A stretch of DNA of 64,000 nucleotides from JACKAQ01 sp020634975 [NCBI: Calditrichia bacterium] (GTDB lineage: Bacteria > Calditrichota > Calditrichia > RBG-13-44-9): the NCBI GenBank assembly GCA_020634975.1, contig JACKAQ010000005.1, positions 62,001 to 126,000 of the forward strand, given 5' to 3'. The position numbers were made by a program, and so were the translations under genes. Under the pieces are notes generated by a model. The model was not told the DNA's origin. It saw only the letters and a program-made list of their open reading frames with translations, and did no database searches. How positions within the stretch are numbered: position 1 is the first letter of the stretch; each line of letters begins with the position of its first letter. Positions 35,311 to 43,940 of the stretch are shown piece after piece.

Positions 35311-36786
35311 ATGAAAGATGCCATAAAAGGGCTTAAGCCGGAATTAATGTGGGAACATTTTTATCAAATCAGCCAGATCCCGCGCTGCTCCCGGCATGAG
35401 GACGCAGTGCGCCAATATGTGATCAGCGTTGCCGAACGCAACGGATTGAGCTACAAATCAGATCGTGTGAAAAATATCGTCATCAGCAAACCAGCAACCG
35501 CCGGCTGCGAAAAAGCGCCAATTGCCGTGCTGCAAAGCCACCTCGATATGGTTTGCGAAAAAAATAAAGATACCCAACACGATTTCAGCAAAGACCCGAT
35601 TCGCCTGCTCCGCAAAGATGACTGGATTACCGCAGACGGCACCACCCTCGGCTCGGACAACGGCATCGGTGTGGCGGCGGCACTGGCAGTGCTGGAAAGC
35701 ACCGATCTGGTGCATGGTCCGCTGGAATTCCTGTTCACCATCGACGAAGAAACCGGGCTAACCGGCGCCATCGAACTTGGCGATGATATGCTCGAAGGTC
35801 GTATTCTGATCAACATGGATTCCGAAGAAGACGGCGATATTTACATCGGTTGCGCGGGCGGGAAAGATACCGAACTGTTTATCGATCTCGAAAACGAAGC
35901 CGTGCCGGCAAATTATAGCGTCGTTCGCGTTCGTGTCGGCGGATTGCAGGGCGGGCACTCCGGTTTGCAAATTGATGCCGGACTTGGCAACGCCATCAAA
36001 TTGATCACCCGGTTGTTGAAAGATGTAGATGATACGCTTTCGCTGCGGGTGATGCACCTCGATGGCGGCAGCAAACACAACGCAATCCCTCGCGAATGCG
36101 ATGCAATTGTTGCGTTGCCCACCGCAAAACTGGGCGAGCTGAAAGCCGCCGCAGCCAAATATCAGGATATTTTCCGCGATGAATTAAAATTGACCGATGC
36201 CGGTGTTTTTGTTCAAATCGCCGAAAACGGTTTCGAAAAACCGGGTGAAATGCTCACCCAAAAACAGCACAACACCTTGCTGAATATGCTTTACGCCATG
36301 CCACATGGCGTTTTGGCGATGAGCCACGCCGTTCCCGGTTTGGTGGAAACATCCACAAATCTGGCAGTTGTCAAAACAAACGAAGAGAATATCAGCGTTT
36401 TAACCAGCCAACGCAGTTCTGTCGGTTCCAGCCTTTCCGGTATCGCGCAAAGTGTTTCGGCGCTCGGGCAATTGGCCGGCACCAGGATTCATCAGGGCGG
36501 CGGTTATCCTGCATGGCAACCCAATCCCGATTCCCAATTATTGCACATCGCAAAAGAAGTGTATCGCGAGCTGTTCAACACAGAAATTCATGTAAAAGCA
36601 ATTCACGCCGGACTGGAATGCGGTATCATCGGCGATAAATATGACGGAATGGATATGATCTCGTTTGGCCCCACAATTCTGGGTGCGCACTCTCCGGATG
36701 AACGGGTGCAGATTTCCACGGTCGAAAAATTCTGGAAATATCTCGAAGGCATTTTAAATCATCTGGCGAAACAAAACAGCAATTAA
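35311..36786 (+). CDS. pepD: Aminoacyl-histidine dipeptidase (peptidase M20C)
   Basis: 491 residues. Di-zinc M20 motifs are visible: VLQSHLDMVCE (first His and Asp), LGSDNGIGVAAALAVLE (bridging Asp), TIDEETGLTGA (catalytic base and Glu ligand), INMDSEEDG (Asp ligand) and near the end TILGAHSPDERV (last His). The middle holds the lid/dimerisation domain (GLQGGHSGLQIDAGLGNAI). It hydrolyses Xaa-His and other dipeptides in the cytoplasm. The ATG at 35311 has GAAGGATCC upstream; the in-frame extension to 35239 covers untranslated leader. The SDR gene follows after 14 bases. Confidence 0.95.
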   Translation: MKDAIKGLKPELMWEHFYQISQIPRCSRHEDAVRQYVISVAERNGLSYKSDRVKNIVISKPATAGCEKAPIAVLQSHLDMVCEKNKDTQHDFSKDPIRLLRKDDWITADGTTLGSDNGIGVAAALAVLESTDLVHGPLEFLFTIDEETGLTGAIELGDDMLEGRILINMDSEEDGDIYIGCAGGKDTELFIDLENEAVPANYSVVRVRVGGLQGGHSGLQIDAGLGNAIKLITRLLKDVDDTLSLRVMHLDGGSKHNAIPRECDAIVALPTAKLGELKAAAAKYQDIFRDELKLTDAGVFVQIAENGFEKPGEMLTQKQHNTLLNMLYAMPHGVLAMSHAVPGLVETSTNLAVVKTNEENISVLTSQRSSVGSSLSGIAQSVSALGQLAGTRIHQGGGYPAWQPNPDSQLLHIAKEVYRELFNTEIHVKAIHAGLECGIIGDKYDGMDMISFGPTILGAHSPDERVQISTVEKFWKYLEGILNHLAKQNSN

Positions 36787-36800
36787 TCGAGGAAAAACAA

Positions 36801-37649
36801 ATGTTTACGAAAGACACGCTTTCCGGAAAAAACATTCTGGTCACCGGTGGTGGCAGCGGATTGGGTTTGGCAATGGCAACCCATTTTGCCGAACACGGCG
36901 CAAATGTGGCGATCTGCGGTCGCACCGAAGAAAAGTTGAAAACCGCCGCCGCGCAAATAGGGGAGAAGGGCGGAAAAGTTGTTTACAAAACGGTTGATGT
37001 GCGCGATTACGAGGCTGTCGGAAAAATGATCGCCGAGCTTTCCGAAGAATTTGGTGAGCTGAACGGGCTGGTCAACAATGCGGCGGGTAATTTTTACTGC
37101 CCGTCGGAGGATCTCTCCGCCAACGGGTTCAAAACTGTGGTGGATATCGTGCTGCACGGCACGTTTAATTGCAGCCAGCATTTCGGCAAGAAATTGATTG
37201 AAAATAAAACCGGTGGCTCTATTTTGAACATCGTGACCACTTACACGGAAACCGGCTCCGCGTTTGTGCTGCCTTCCGCTTGCGCCAAAGCAGGCGTTTA
37301 CGCGATGACCAACACATTGGCATTCGAATGGGCAACTTACGGTATTCGTGTAAATGCGATCGCACCTGGACCTTTTCCCACAGAAGGCGCATGGCAACGG
37401 TTGATGCCCAGTCCGGAAATTGAAAAACATTATCTCAAACGATTACCAACCGGACGTTTCGGGAAATCGGAAGAACTGGGAAATTTGGCAGTGTTCATGA
37501 TGTCCGATATGTCGCCATATTTAACCGGCGAATGTGTGACAATTGACGGTGCGGAAAAGTTACAGGGCGGGCAGTTTAATTTTGTGGCGCAAATGATGCC
37601 GCGAGAGCAGCTAAAAGGCATGTTCGCGATGATTCGTCCGAAAAAATAG
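36801..37649 (+). CDS. SDR oxidoreductase, 2,4-dienoyl-CoA reductase (DECR) type
   Basis: 282 residues: Rossmann NAD(P) motif TGGGSGLGLAMA near residue 14, NNAAGNF near 92, and the catalytic region TTYTETGSAFVLPSACAKAGV. The normal Y-x3-K has Ser in the Tyr place (SACAK), but a Tyr is present 16 residues before the Lys, exactly as in mitochondrial 2,4-dienoyl-CoA reductase (IYAETGS..SASAKAGV). It should therefore reduce 2,4-dienoyl-CoA or a related acyl-CoA with NADPH during unsaturated fatty-acid breakdown. It is co-transcribed with pepD and convergent with coaD (5-base gap). Confidence 0.85.
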   Translation: MFTKDTLSGKNILVTGGGSGLGLAMATHFAEHGANVAICGRTEEKLKTAAAQIGEKGGKVVYKTVDVRDYEAVGKMIAELSEEFGELNGLVNNAAGNFYCPSEDLSANGFKTVVDIVLHGTFNCSQHFGKKLIENKTGGSILNIVTTYTETGSAFVLPSACAKAGVYAMTNTLAFEWATYGIRVNAIAPGPFPTEGAWQRLMPSPEIEKHYLKRLPTGRFGKSEELGNLAVFMMSDMSPYLTGECVTIDGAEKLQGGQFNFVAQMMPREQLKGMFAMIRPKK

Positions 37650-37654
37650 CGCTG

Positions 37655-38149
37655 TTATTTGCGCTGATCCAACTTTTTTTTCATCGCTTCTTCAATCAGC
37701 GGTGGCACAAAATATGAGATATCGCCTCCAAAAGAGGCGATTTCTTTTACAATGCTGGAGTTGAGGTAGGTATATTTTTCATGCGGCATCAAAAAAACGG
37801 TGGTGATGCCGTTGGACAGCCGCCGGTTGACCAGCGCCATCTGAAATTCATATTCAAAATCGGAAATCGCACGCAATCCGCGAATAATAGCTGTCGCGTT
37901 GACTCTTTTTGCATAATCAACAATCAATCCATCGAAACTTTCCACTTCCAAAACAGCTTTTGTGTCTAACTGATTTATCACTTCCCGAATGAGTTCGATG
38001 CGTTCGTCTGTGGGAAACAGCGGTGCTTTGGAGGTGTTTTTTCCGACCGTAACTACAATTTTATCAAATAGTTTCGTGGCGCGTTCCAAAACGTCGAGAT
38101 GCCCATTGGTTATCGGATCGAAAGTCCCCGGATAGATTGCCGTTCTCAT
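37655..38149 (-). CDS. coaD: Phosphopantetheine adenylyltransferase
   Basis: 164 residues. The nucleotidyltransferase motif YPGTFDPITNGHLDV at the start (HxGH-like TNGH), RGLRAISDFEYEFQMALVNRRL in the middle and the ISSxxI-like LNSSIVKEIASFGGDI near the end are full CoaD signatures. It transfers AMP to 4'-phosphopantetheine, the next-to-last step of CoA synthesis. Its ATG overlaps the rsmD stop by 4 bases, and the rsmD-coaD pair is common in bacteria. Confidence 0.97.
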   Translation of the reverse strand: MRTAIYPGTFDPITNGHLDVLERATKLFDKIVVTVGKNTSKAPLFPTDERIELIREVINQLDTKAVLEVESFDGLIVDYAKRVNATAIIRGLRAISDFEYEFQMALVNRRLSNGITTVFLMPHEKYTYLNSSIVKEIASFGGDISYFVPPLIEEAMKKKLDQRK

Positions 38150-38700
38150 TCAACAATCCCTTTTCGGCTGAAAAAGCTGATGACCGTTCGGTCAAAATGT
38201 TTTTGGCGAAGCAATTCCCATTTATCGCTATTTACCGGGAGCTCTACCGTTTTTTCGCATTCCAACACAAATAATCCTGTTTCGCTGAGGTTGGTTTTTT
38301 TGAACATCATCGAAAACAGACGATCAAAATCGGCCCATTGATATGGCGGATCGGCAAAAACCAGGTCGAATGGCTGGCGATTGCTTTTCAAAAACATGAG
38401 CGAATCTTTTCGTAGAATTTTGAATGGCTCTTCCACTTTCAGAATGCCGATATTTCGGCGCAATACCCGCAAAGAAGACTGGGCGCTATCCACAAATGTC
38501 ACATTGCTTGCGCCACGGCTCAACGATTCCAGCCCTAAACTGCCGGAGCCACAAAATAAATCAAGTGCAACGGATTCGTTAACAAACCCGCCGATAAGCT
38601 CAAAAATATACTCTTTGATTTTGTTTGTTGTTGGTCGGATGGATTGGTCTTTCGCAGACTGAAGTTGCCTGCCTTTGTACTTACCGGATATAATCCTCAT
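38146..38700 (-). CDS. rsmD: 16S rRNA (guanine(966)-N2)-methyltransferase
   Basis: 184 residues, starting MRIISGKYKGRQLQ as RsmD does. The SAM-binding motif ALDLFCGSGSLGLESLSRGA and the catalytic motif FADPPYQW (D-P-P-Y) are clear. It methylates G966 of 16S rRNA in the assembled small subunit. It is followed by coaD with a 4-base overlap. The 288-base gap upstream (38701-38988) has one hairpin and no gene. Confidence 0.95.
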   Translation of the reverse strand: MRIISGKYKGRQLQSAKDQSIRPTTNKIKEYIFELIGGFVNESVALDLFCGSGSLGLESLSRGASNVTFVDSAQSSLRVLRRNIGILKVEEPFKILRKDSLMFLKSNRQPFDLVFADPPYQWADFDRLFSMMFKKTNLSETGLFVLECEKTVELPVNSDKWELLRQKHFDRTVISFFSRKGIVE

Positions 38701-38941
38701 AAAACTCTCGTATTTAAATTTGTATAAAATAGCGAATTATTTTCGTTCACTTTCGGCAAAAAACAGCATGCAAAGCGGGTGACATTCCCGGAACAATTCC
38801 ATCGTTTACCAAGGTTGAAAAGTTAACAAATTGCAGCCGTATAACAAAAGGCTAAACAAAATTCATTTTGCCTTCCGTTGGCTCAGGAAAAGCGATACGA
38901 AAATAAATTAGGTTGGGAAAATGAACCACTCAAATTCCCGA

Positions 38942-38967
38942 AGGTGCCGATTTATGCGAATCGGCGC
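38942..38967 (-). terminator. Hairpin after the PilN-like gene
   Basis: GGTGCCGATT / AATCGGCGCC with a 6-base loop lies 22 bases past the stop of the PilN-like gene. No strong U-tract follows on the minus strand, so termination strength is uncertain. Confidence 0.45.
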
Positions 38968-38988
38968 CCCGGATTGTGTATCAGAAAC

Positions 38989-40101
38989 TTATCGAACCGG
39001 TGAATAAAATACCAGTTCCAGATTTGCAGTTACGGCGTTGCTGTTAATGGATGTAGCATTGGGTGTAAATAACGACATTTTTAGCAGGTTGACTGAGGGG
39101 AATTGTTTTGCCAAATCACCAATAAAAGCGGTAACGGATTTTTGTGTACCGCTGATCCGCACATAATAATTGGTTGCCGTTAACGTGCCCTGACGGGATT
39201 GATCGCCACGTTTCAAATATGTGATTCGTGTATTGTGCTGTTTGCCCAATGCTTTTGTTGTTGCGTCAAAATTCTGGTCGTTTAAAACGGTGTTAAAAGA
39301 TTGCGCCTGCGGCGAACCGGATGTTTCGGATAACCGCATCGAGAAATTGGCGATCACTTTCGATCTTCCGGAAACCGTTGTTGCTTCGGTGCTTTCCAGT
39401 TTTGGTGAAATATTACCGCCCAACGTGCTTTTGAGGCTGGTGCTGTAGCGATTGGCGGCATCTCGCGAGTCCGCCAGAATGCTGGTGTAGGCGTATCCAT
39501 CCGTAACCACCACCATTTGGTGGTTGCCGCCGGTTGCCCGCGATTCCAGCAAACGATTCGCAAGATTGATCCGATAGCTGTTTTCTGCCGAATTCAGGCG
39601 ATATTGCGCAGCAATTTCCGGCGGAATATTGGATTGCGGCTGAGTAGGTGTTTCGGTTGCAACCGGTGTTTGTGTTTCAACGGTTTGCGGCACTGTTTCA
39701 GGTTGGGGCTCATCTCCGCCTGTTATCAGCGGTAAAACAGCATAATAGAGTATCGCAAGTAGCAATATAACAGCCGCTGCGATGCCCAGCATTTTTACCC
39801 AAGACCCCTTATTTTCATCTGTTTTTGGTGCAAAATCTTCATCGAAAGATTCCACATGTTCTTCGGTAGTTTTTAATGTTTTCGAAAATGAATCATCAAC
39901 CGGTTCCGAGTCTATATCATCGATTGCAAATAGTTGGTTGTCGTCAACGGTTTCCTCCGGTCTGGGCTGGAATGTTTCTCGCTCGGATTCAAAAAAATCC
40001 AGCGATTCATCCAAAAGGGTTACGTCACTATCTGTTTTTGGGCCTGTAAATTCCGGTGCTTTTTGACCCTTCGGAATATCCAGTAAGTTGAGATTTATCA
40101 T
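38989..40101 (-). CDS. PilN/PilO-like envelope protein
   Basis: 370 residues. The start MINLNLLDIPKGQ resembles PilN and its PilM-binding peptide. An acidic cytoplasmic linker of about 90 residues follows, then one membrane helix (WVKMLGIAAAVILLLAILYYAVLPLI), a Pro/Thr/Gln linker, and a periplasmic domain. The last 90 residues (TNYYVRISGTQKSVTAFIGDLAKQFPSVNLLKMSLF..ANLELVFYS) read as the ferredoxin-like fold of PilO/GspM. Family calls rest on architecture and the start motif, not strong similarity. A GTG 12 bases upstream is open, but ATG at 40101 gives the PilN-like start. It is third in a three-gene cluster after the PilM-like gene (47-base gap). Confidence 0.6.
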   Translation of the reverse strand: MINLNLLDIPKGQKAPEFTGPKTDSDVTLLDESLDFFESERETFQPRPEETVDDNQLFAIDDIDSEPVDDSFSKTLKTTEEHVESFDEDFAPKTDENKGSWVKMLGIAAAVILLLAILYYAVLPLITGGDEPQPETVPQTVETQTPVATETPTQPQSNIPPEIAAQYRLNSAENSYRINLANRLLESRATGGNHQMVVVTDGYAYTSILADSRDAANRYSTSLKSTLGGNISPKLESTEATTVSGRSKVIANFSMRLSETSGSPQAQSFNTVLNDQNFDATTKALGKQHNTRITYLKRGDQSRQGTLTATNYYVRISGTQKSVTAFIGDLAKQFPSVNLLKMSLFTPNATSINSNAVTANLELVFYSPVR

Positions 40102-40160
40102 AGTTTTTCTCACATTTAAAGTGATAATGTGCGGATAGCATTTGTTAGCATGCTATCAAT

Positions 40161-41102
40161 TTACATTATTGCATTTGCCAAAGGTTCGATAAAGCGATAG
40201 AGTTCGTCTTCCAGATTCTTTTCGTTCAAAATTATCTGCCAGTCGTTGACTTCCATTGGATTTAGGATTCGGGTAGTCGGAAGGTTTTCTGATTGCAGGG
40301 CATCTACCAGTTTTTCCCGGAGATGTGTGCCAAACAGGTAAATTTGGGAAATCGAATACAGCGGGAAATCTACCGAACCCGGACGTTGGATGTCGTCAAC
40401 CATTGCAACAAAAAAATCGGTAAGTTGTTGATCATCCAGTTCATCAATTTTTTGCAGCGATTTCGTATACGGTTTGAAAGCATAATTCAAAAAATTGCTC
40501 TGTGCGGAAAGCGTAACTTCTACACCGTGTTCTGTAAAATTTGCCAGCATGGTTTCGCCAAGCATGTTAGGGTAAAGGCGGCGGAACAGTGCATCCAGCG
40601 CAAATGTATTCAGGTTGATCTGGGTCAGGCTCATTTTTGCATTTGCGGCAACATCGCGGAACAGGGCAAATAATTTTTTCCGGAAAGCGACTACCAGCCG
40701 TTCCTCCAGAAAATTATTTTCCCGGGAATATTGTGGCGTATAAATCAGGTAATCATCCAACGGCGAAACCAGTGTTTCAGATAGCTCGCTATGGATGATC
40801 TGCTCGTGCACAGCCTCTGGAACATATTGATCCAGCAACACTTTTTTAACCAGCCCGAAACGGGCAGGTAACAAAAATCGCACATTCTCGGTGGTCATTC
40901 CGTTTCTGCTGGCCAGCGATGTTAAACGATTGGCAATTTCGAGCGCAGCGGCGGGTTTGGTGAGGTTTTCGTAACTAATAACAAAGGGTAGTGGTGCTTC
41001 CACTACCCTTTTGATGTGTATAGACTGATCGGAATCTGCTTCTGCGAGCAGCCAAATGAGGTAATTATCTTGAAAACTTATGCTATTGACTAATTCTGCC
41101 AT
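40161..41102 (-). CDS. PilM-like cytoplasmic protein (actin-fold relative)
   Basis: 313 residues, no signal or membrane segment. The order of elements (ALEIANRLTSLASRNGMTTENVRFLLPARFGLVKKVLLDQYVPEAVHEQIIHSEL, then INLNTFALDALFRRLYPNMLGETMLANFTEHGVEVTL, then QIYLFGTHLREKLVDALQ) follows PilM/GspL: an actin-like ATPase fold with alpha-helix EhxEL-type hinge, 'liaNiG..t.v.i' phosphate loop and a 'vyltGGga' loop. Here the loops are degenerate (YLFGTHLRE), so ATP binding is doubtful. It sits directly before the PilN-like gene as pilM does before pilN. No other pilus gene is in the window. Confidence 0.6.
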   Translation of the reverse strand: MAELVNSISFQDNYLIWLLAEADSDQSIHIKRVVEAPLPFVISYENLTKPAAALEIANRLTSLASRNGMTTENVRFLLPARFGLVKKVLLDQYVPEAVHEQIIHSELSETLVSPLDDYLIYTPQYSRENNFLEERLVVAFRKKLFALFRDVAANAKMSLTQINLNTFALDALFRRLYPNMLGETMLANFTEHGVEVTLSAQSNFLNYAFKPYTKSLQKIDELDDQQLTDFFVAMVDDIQRPGSVDFPLYSISQIYLFGTHLREKLVDALQSENLPTTRILNPMEVNDWQIILNEKNLEDELYRFIEPLANAIM

Positions 41103-41261
41103 TCCAGCGTTTCTCCTGTTCCGTCGTCCGGCGGTTCAGTATCAACACAACCGTGTTAATTACAGTAAGTTATGATTTTGGCAAATATAAATTAGGATTT
41201 AAGCCCAATCTACATTTTTTTCATATTTTCGTAATTAACGCAGCAGAATTATGCAAAACTA

Positions 41262-42980
41262 CTACTCAGCTTCCCAACTTTTCTGACCGTTTTCGATATA
41301 CCCATGATTTTCATGAGATTTGCTGAAAACATAATGCACGGTTTCATTCTGTCCGTTGAGTGTTTCCAAAAGTGCTTTTTCAATTTCTTTTGCCGAGGCA
41401 ACCATCTGGTCTGCATCTGCAGCATTGAAAGAGGATTTCATTTCTTCAATAATGCTGTACACGTTTTGGAAAGAGGCGGAAAATGACGGCACGTCACGCT
41501 TAACCCTGGCGGGAATTTTATTGTTGTTCTGAATCAGCGAATCCAATTGTTTGGTTTTGGTATCAAAATAATTCATTCGTTCCACCAGATCGCTGACATC
41601 TTTGGTTTTGATCCGTGCGGCCAATGTATCCATTGGATTAAGGATATCTTCGATAACCGGTTTCATCACGGAAAGGCGTTTTTCGTTATTCACTTTATCC
41701 ACAAAATTTTTGAAATTGGTGACATAACGATAAAACTTAATGTTACCCAAATCCTTCATTTCTGCAGATACTTCTTTGATTCCCAACAAAATATCCGTGC
41801 TGTAGCGGCTCAATCGATATTCGTTTTTGGCGTCATCCATTACTTTGATGGTGCTATCCAACGAATTGTGGATCTGGTCGATATATTGCACAAACGGAAT
41901 ATTCATCAACGGCTGCGATGCGGATTTCAATTCATTTTGGAAGTTGTCCAGCAGATTCGGTGATTCAACTGTCAGGTTGGAGCTGCCTTCTTCGTAGCTA
42001 ACCAGATATTTTTGCTCACCATCGAATACATCCGGATCGTAAAAATTGCTTTTATCCAGTTTCACCAGAATCGAATCGATTTCGTTAAGTTGCATAATAC
42101 CGTTGTTTTCGGTTGTCAAGAAGTTGTCGGGTTCCAAAAATGTGTTGTACACTTTGCCGACGCCGGATTTGTATTTCTGGAGTGTATTAACATCCTGCTG
42201 GCGATTGAGTGTTGCTAATTCCGACATTGCGGTGTTGATACGATCGATAAATTTTTTCAAACGGTCAGCAACGCTGGAAACCTGCATGATATCGGTTTTT
42301 TTAATATCTTTGACCATATCGTTGATGAGCGAATATTGACCGGACCAATAGGACTGAACCCGATCCATTTCAATTTTGGGCAGATAAACCACCATTGAAT
42401 CCACATAGCGTTGCGCCATTTGGGCAACATTTTGCAATTTGTACTCGTTCATGCGTTCCTGAAGTGTGCTGAGCGAATCGATATAATTACGCAATTTGCT
42501 GAAATTTGGGAATTCGGCTGATGCAGTAATTTTGTTCAGGTTTTCCACAACTTTGGCTTTGTGTTCCATAATGTTGTCGTGGCGCTCGAAATAACGGGTG
42601 TTAAATTCCAGATCACCACTGATTTCCCGCAGCGAACTGGAAATGGGAATCATCGCGCGAATGGTGGGAACATCCAGAATGCGGTTAACGCTGTCGTTGA
42701 GGACATGGGTCAGCCGACCAATTTTTTGACGCTGATTTAATGCGGAGTCAGATTTGATAAAATCAACAAGGTATTCCAGCGAATCTTCGGGCATGAAACG
42801 CTTTGTTTTGCCGTAGTAATACATCTGAGCTTCGTAAATCGAGTTCATGTTGTCGCGGCTGGTTTTTTCGAGATGTTGTTCTTCCGACCAAATTTTCCCG
42901 GGTAAAGATATCACCTGCCACAAAGCGAGCGCACACACTACAATCAATAATTTTAAAATGATTGATCCTTTGGCCGCCAT
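41262..42980 (-). CDS. Large membrane-anchored periplasmic helical protein of unknown family
   Basis: 572 residues. One N-terminal membrane helix (IILKLLIVVCALALWQVIS) is followed by a nearly all-helical periplasmic chain with many short coiled-coil stretches (LIQNNNKIPARVKRDVPSF.., EMKSSFNAADADQMVASAKEIEKALLETL). The segment NMNSIYEAQMYYYGKTKRFMPEDSLEYLVDFIKSD resembles a motif in pseudopilin-like and gliding-envelope proteins ('I..aq..Y....g.Y...l..L..fi'). I do not recognise the family. It is first in the cluster with the PilM- and PilN-like genes (159-base gap) and has a strong TTGGAGGAA Shine-Dalgarno. It may span the periplasm as a stalk (inference). Confidence 0.7.
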   Translation of the reverse strand: MAAKGSIILKLLIVVCALALWQVISLPGKIWSEEQHLEKTSRDNMNSIYEAQMYYYGKTKRFMPEDSLEYLVDFIKSDSALNQRQKIGRLTHVLNDSVNRILDVPTIRAMIPISSSLREISGDLEFNTRYFERHDNIMEHKAKVVENLNKITASAEFPNFSKLRNYIDSLSTLQERMNEYKLQNVAQMAQRYVDSMVVYLPKIEMDRVQSYWSGQYSLINDMVKDIKKTDIMQVSSVADRLKKFIDRINTAMSELATLNRQQDVNTLQKYKSGVGKVYNTFLEPDNFLTTENNGIMQLNEIDSILVKLDKSNFYDPDVFDGEQKYLVSYEEGSSNLTVESPNLLDNFQNELKSASQPLMNIPFVQYIDQIHNSLDSTIKVMDDAKNEYRLSRYSTDILLGIKEVSAEMKDLGNIKFYRYVTNFKNFVDKVNNEKRLSVMKPVIEDILNPMDTLAARIKTKDVSDLVERMNYFDTKTKQLDSLIQNNNKIPARVKRDVPSFSASFQNVYSIIEEMKSSFNAADADQMVASAKEIEKALLETLNGQNETVHYVFSKSHENHGYIENGQKSWEAE

Positions 42981-43151
42981 GAGTTTCCTCCAATAATGAT
43001 TATGTTAATCGGGGTTATCGCAATGGTTTAATTTCAAAAAATACAAAGCCTCCAATCGGGCAAGTTTAACAAAATATGCGGAAAATGTCAAACCCATTTT
43101 GAAAATTAAAATCCAAGTGATTTATTTTCTTTGAGTTGGGTGCGCTAAAAA

Positions 43152-43940
43152 TCAGTGCTGAATTTCGTTGATAAACAGCTCAATCTGGTTAAAAATTTTC
43201 TGTTTTTCGCCGTCAACGGAAATTACGTGATACGAGTTTTCCAGCGTGAGTAACTTCTTTTTTGTCGATGAAATTTTGCCGGAAATATGGGCCAGATTTT
43301 CATAAGTGATCGTGTGATCGCGGCGGGAATGTACCAGCAAACAGGGTGCGTTTACGGCGGGCAACTCACCGTCCACATGCTCAATCAAATGCAAAAATTC
43401 TGTTAAACTGGTCAGAGGATAGTAGGGATAAGATGCACTTTTGGCTTTCGCCGCTTTATCGCGAATATCCGGTCCTTTGGATTTGTAATAAAAGCGCAAC
43501 ACCTGTTTGGCCAACGGCAGAAACGGTAGACGCCAGTCTTTCACGAAAATGGCAGCAGCCATGGTCACCAGCCCATCCACCGCAAAATTGGCGGCAACGT
43601 GCAACGCCAGTGCGCCACCCATCGATTGCCCGGCGACGATCACGGTTTTGTATTGTGATTTCATCGTCAGATAATATTGTTCCGCTGTTTCCAGCCAAGT
43701 TTTGAACGAAATGCCTTCCAGGTCATCCGGCTTTGTGCCGTGTCCGGGTATCAGCGGGACCCAAACTGCATAGCCTTTGCTGGCGAAATGATACGCTAAA
43801 TCCCGCCCTTCGTATGGCGAGCCGGTAAATCCGTGAAAAAAAAGGATGCCAGTGTTGCCCTGATCGATAAAAATGGGTTCTGCCCCGTTCATCACTTCCG
43901 GCGGTGTTGCCGGAAGTTGTGGCAAAGTTTGTTCAGGCAT
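43152..43940 (-). CDS. Alpha/beta hydrolase, carboxylesterase/monoacylglycerol lipase-like
   Basis: 262 residues. Oxyanion-hole motif FFHGFTGSP near residue 34, nucleophile elbow GQSMGGALAL near 105, acid in HSRRDHTI near 210 and His in NSYHVISVDGEK near 240 form the Ser-Asp-His triad of Est30-type carboxylesterases. It is cytoplasmic (no signal). It overlaps the asd stop by 8 bases and so is co-translated with asd, although no metabolic link is evident. Confidence 0.9.
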   Translation of the reverse strand: MPEQTLPQLPATPPEVMNGAEPIFIDQGNTGILFFHGFTGSPYEGRDLAYHFASKGYAVWVPLIPGHGTKPDDLEGISFKTWLETAEQYYLTMKSQYKTVIVAGQSMGGALALHVAANFAVDGLVTMAAAIFVKDWRLPFLPLAKQVLRFYYKSKGPDIRDKAAKAKSASYPYYPLTSLTEFLHLIEHVDGELPAVNAPCLLVHSRRDHTITYENLAHISGKISSTKKKLLTLENSYHVISVDGEKQKIFNQIELFINEIQH

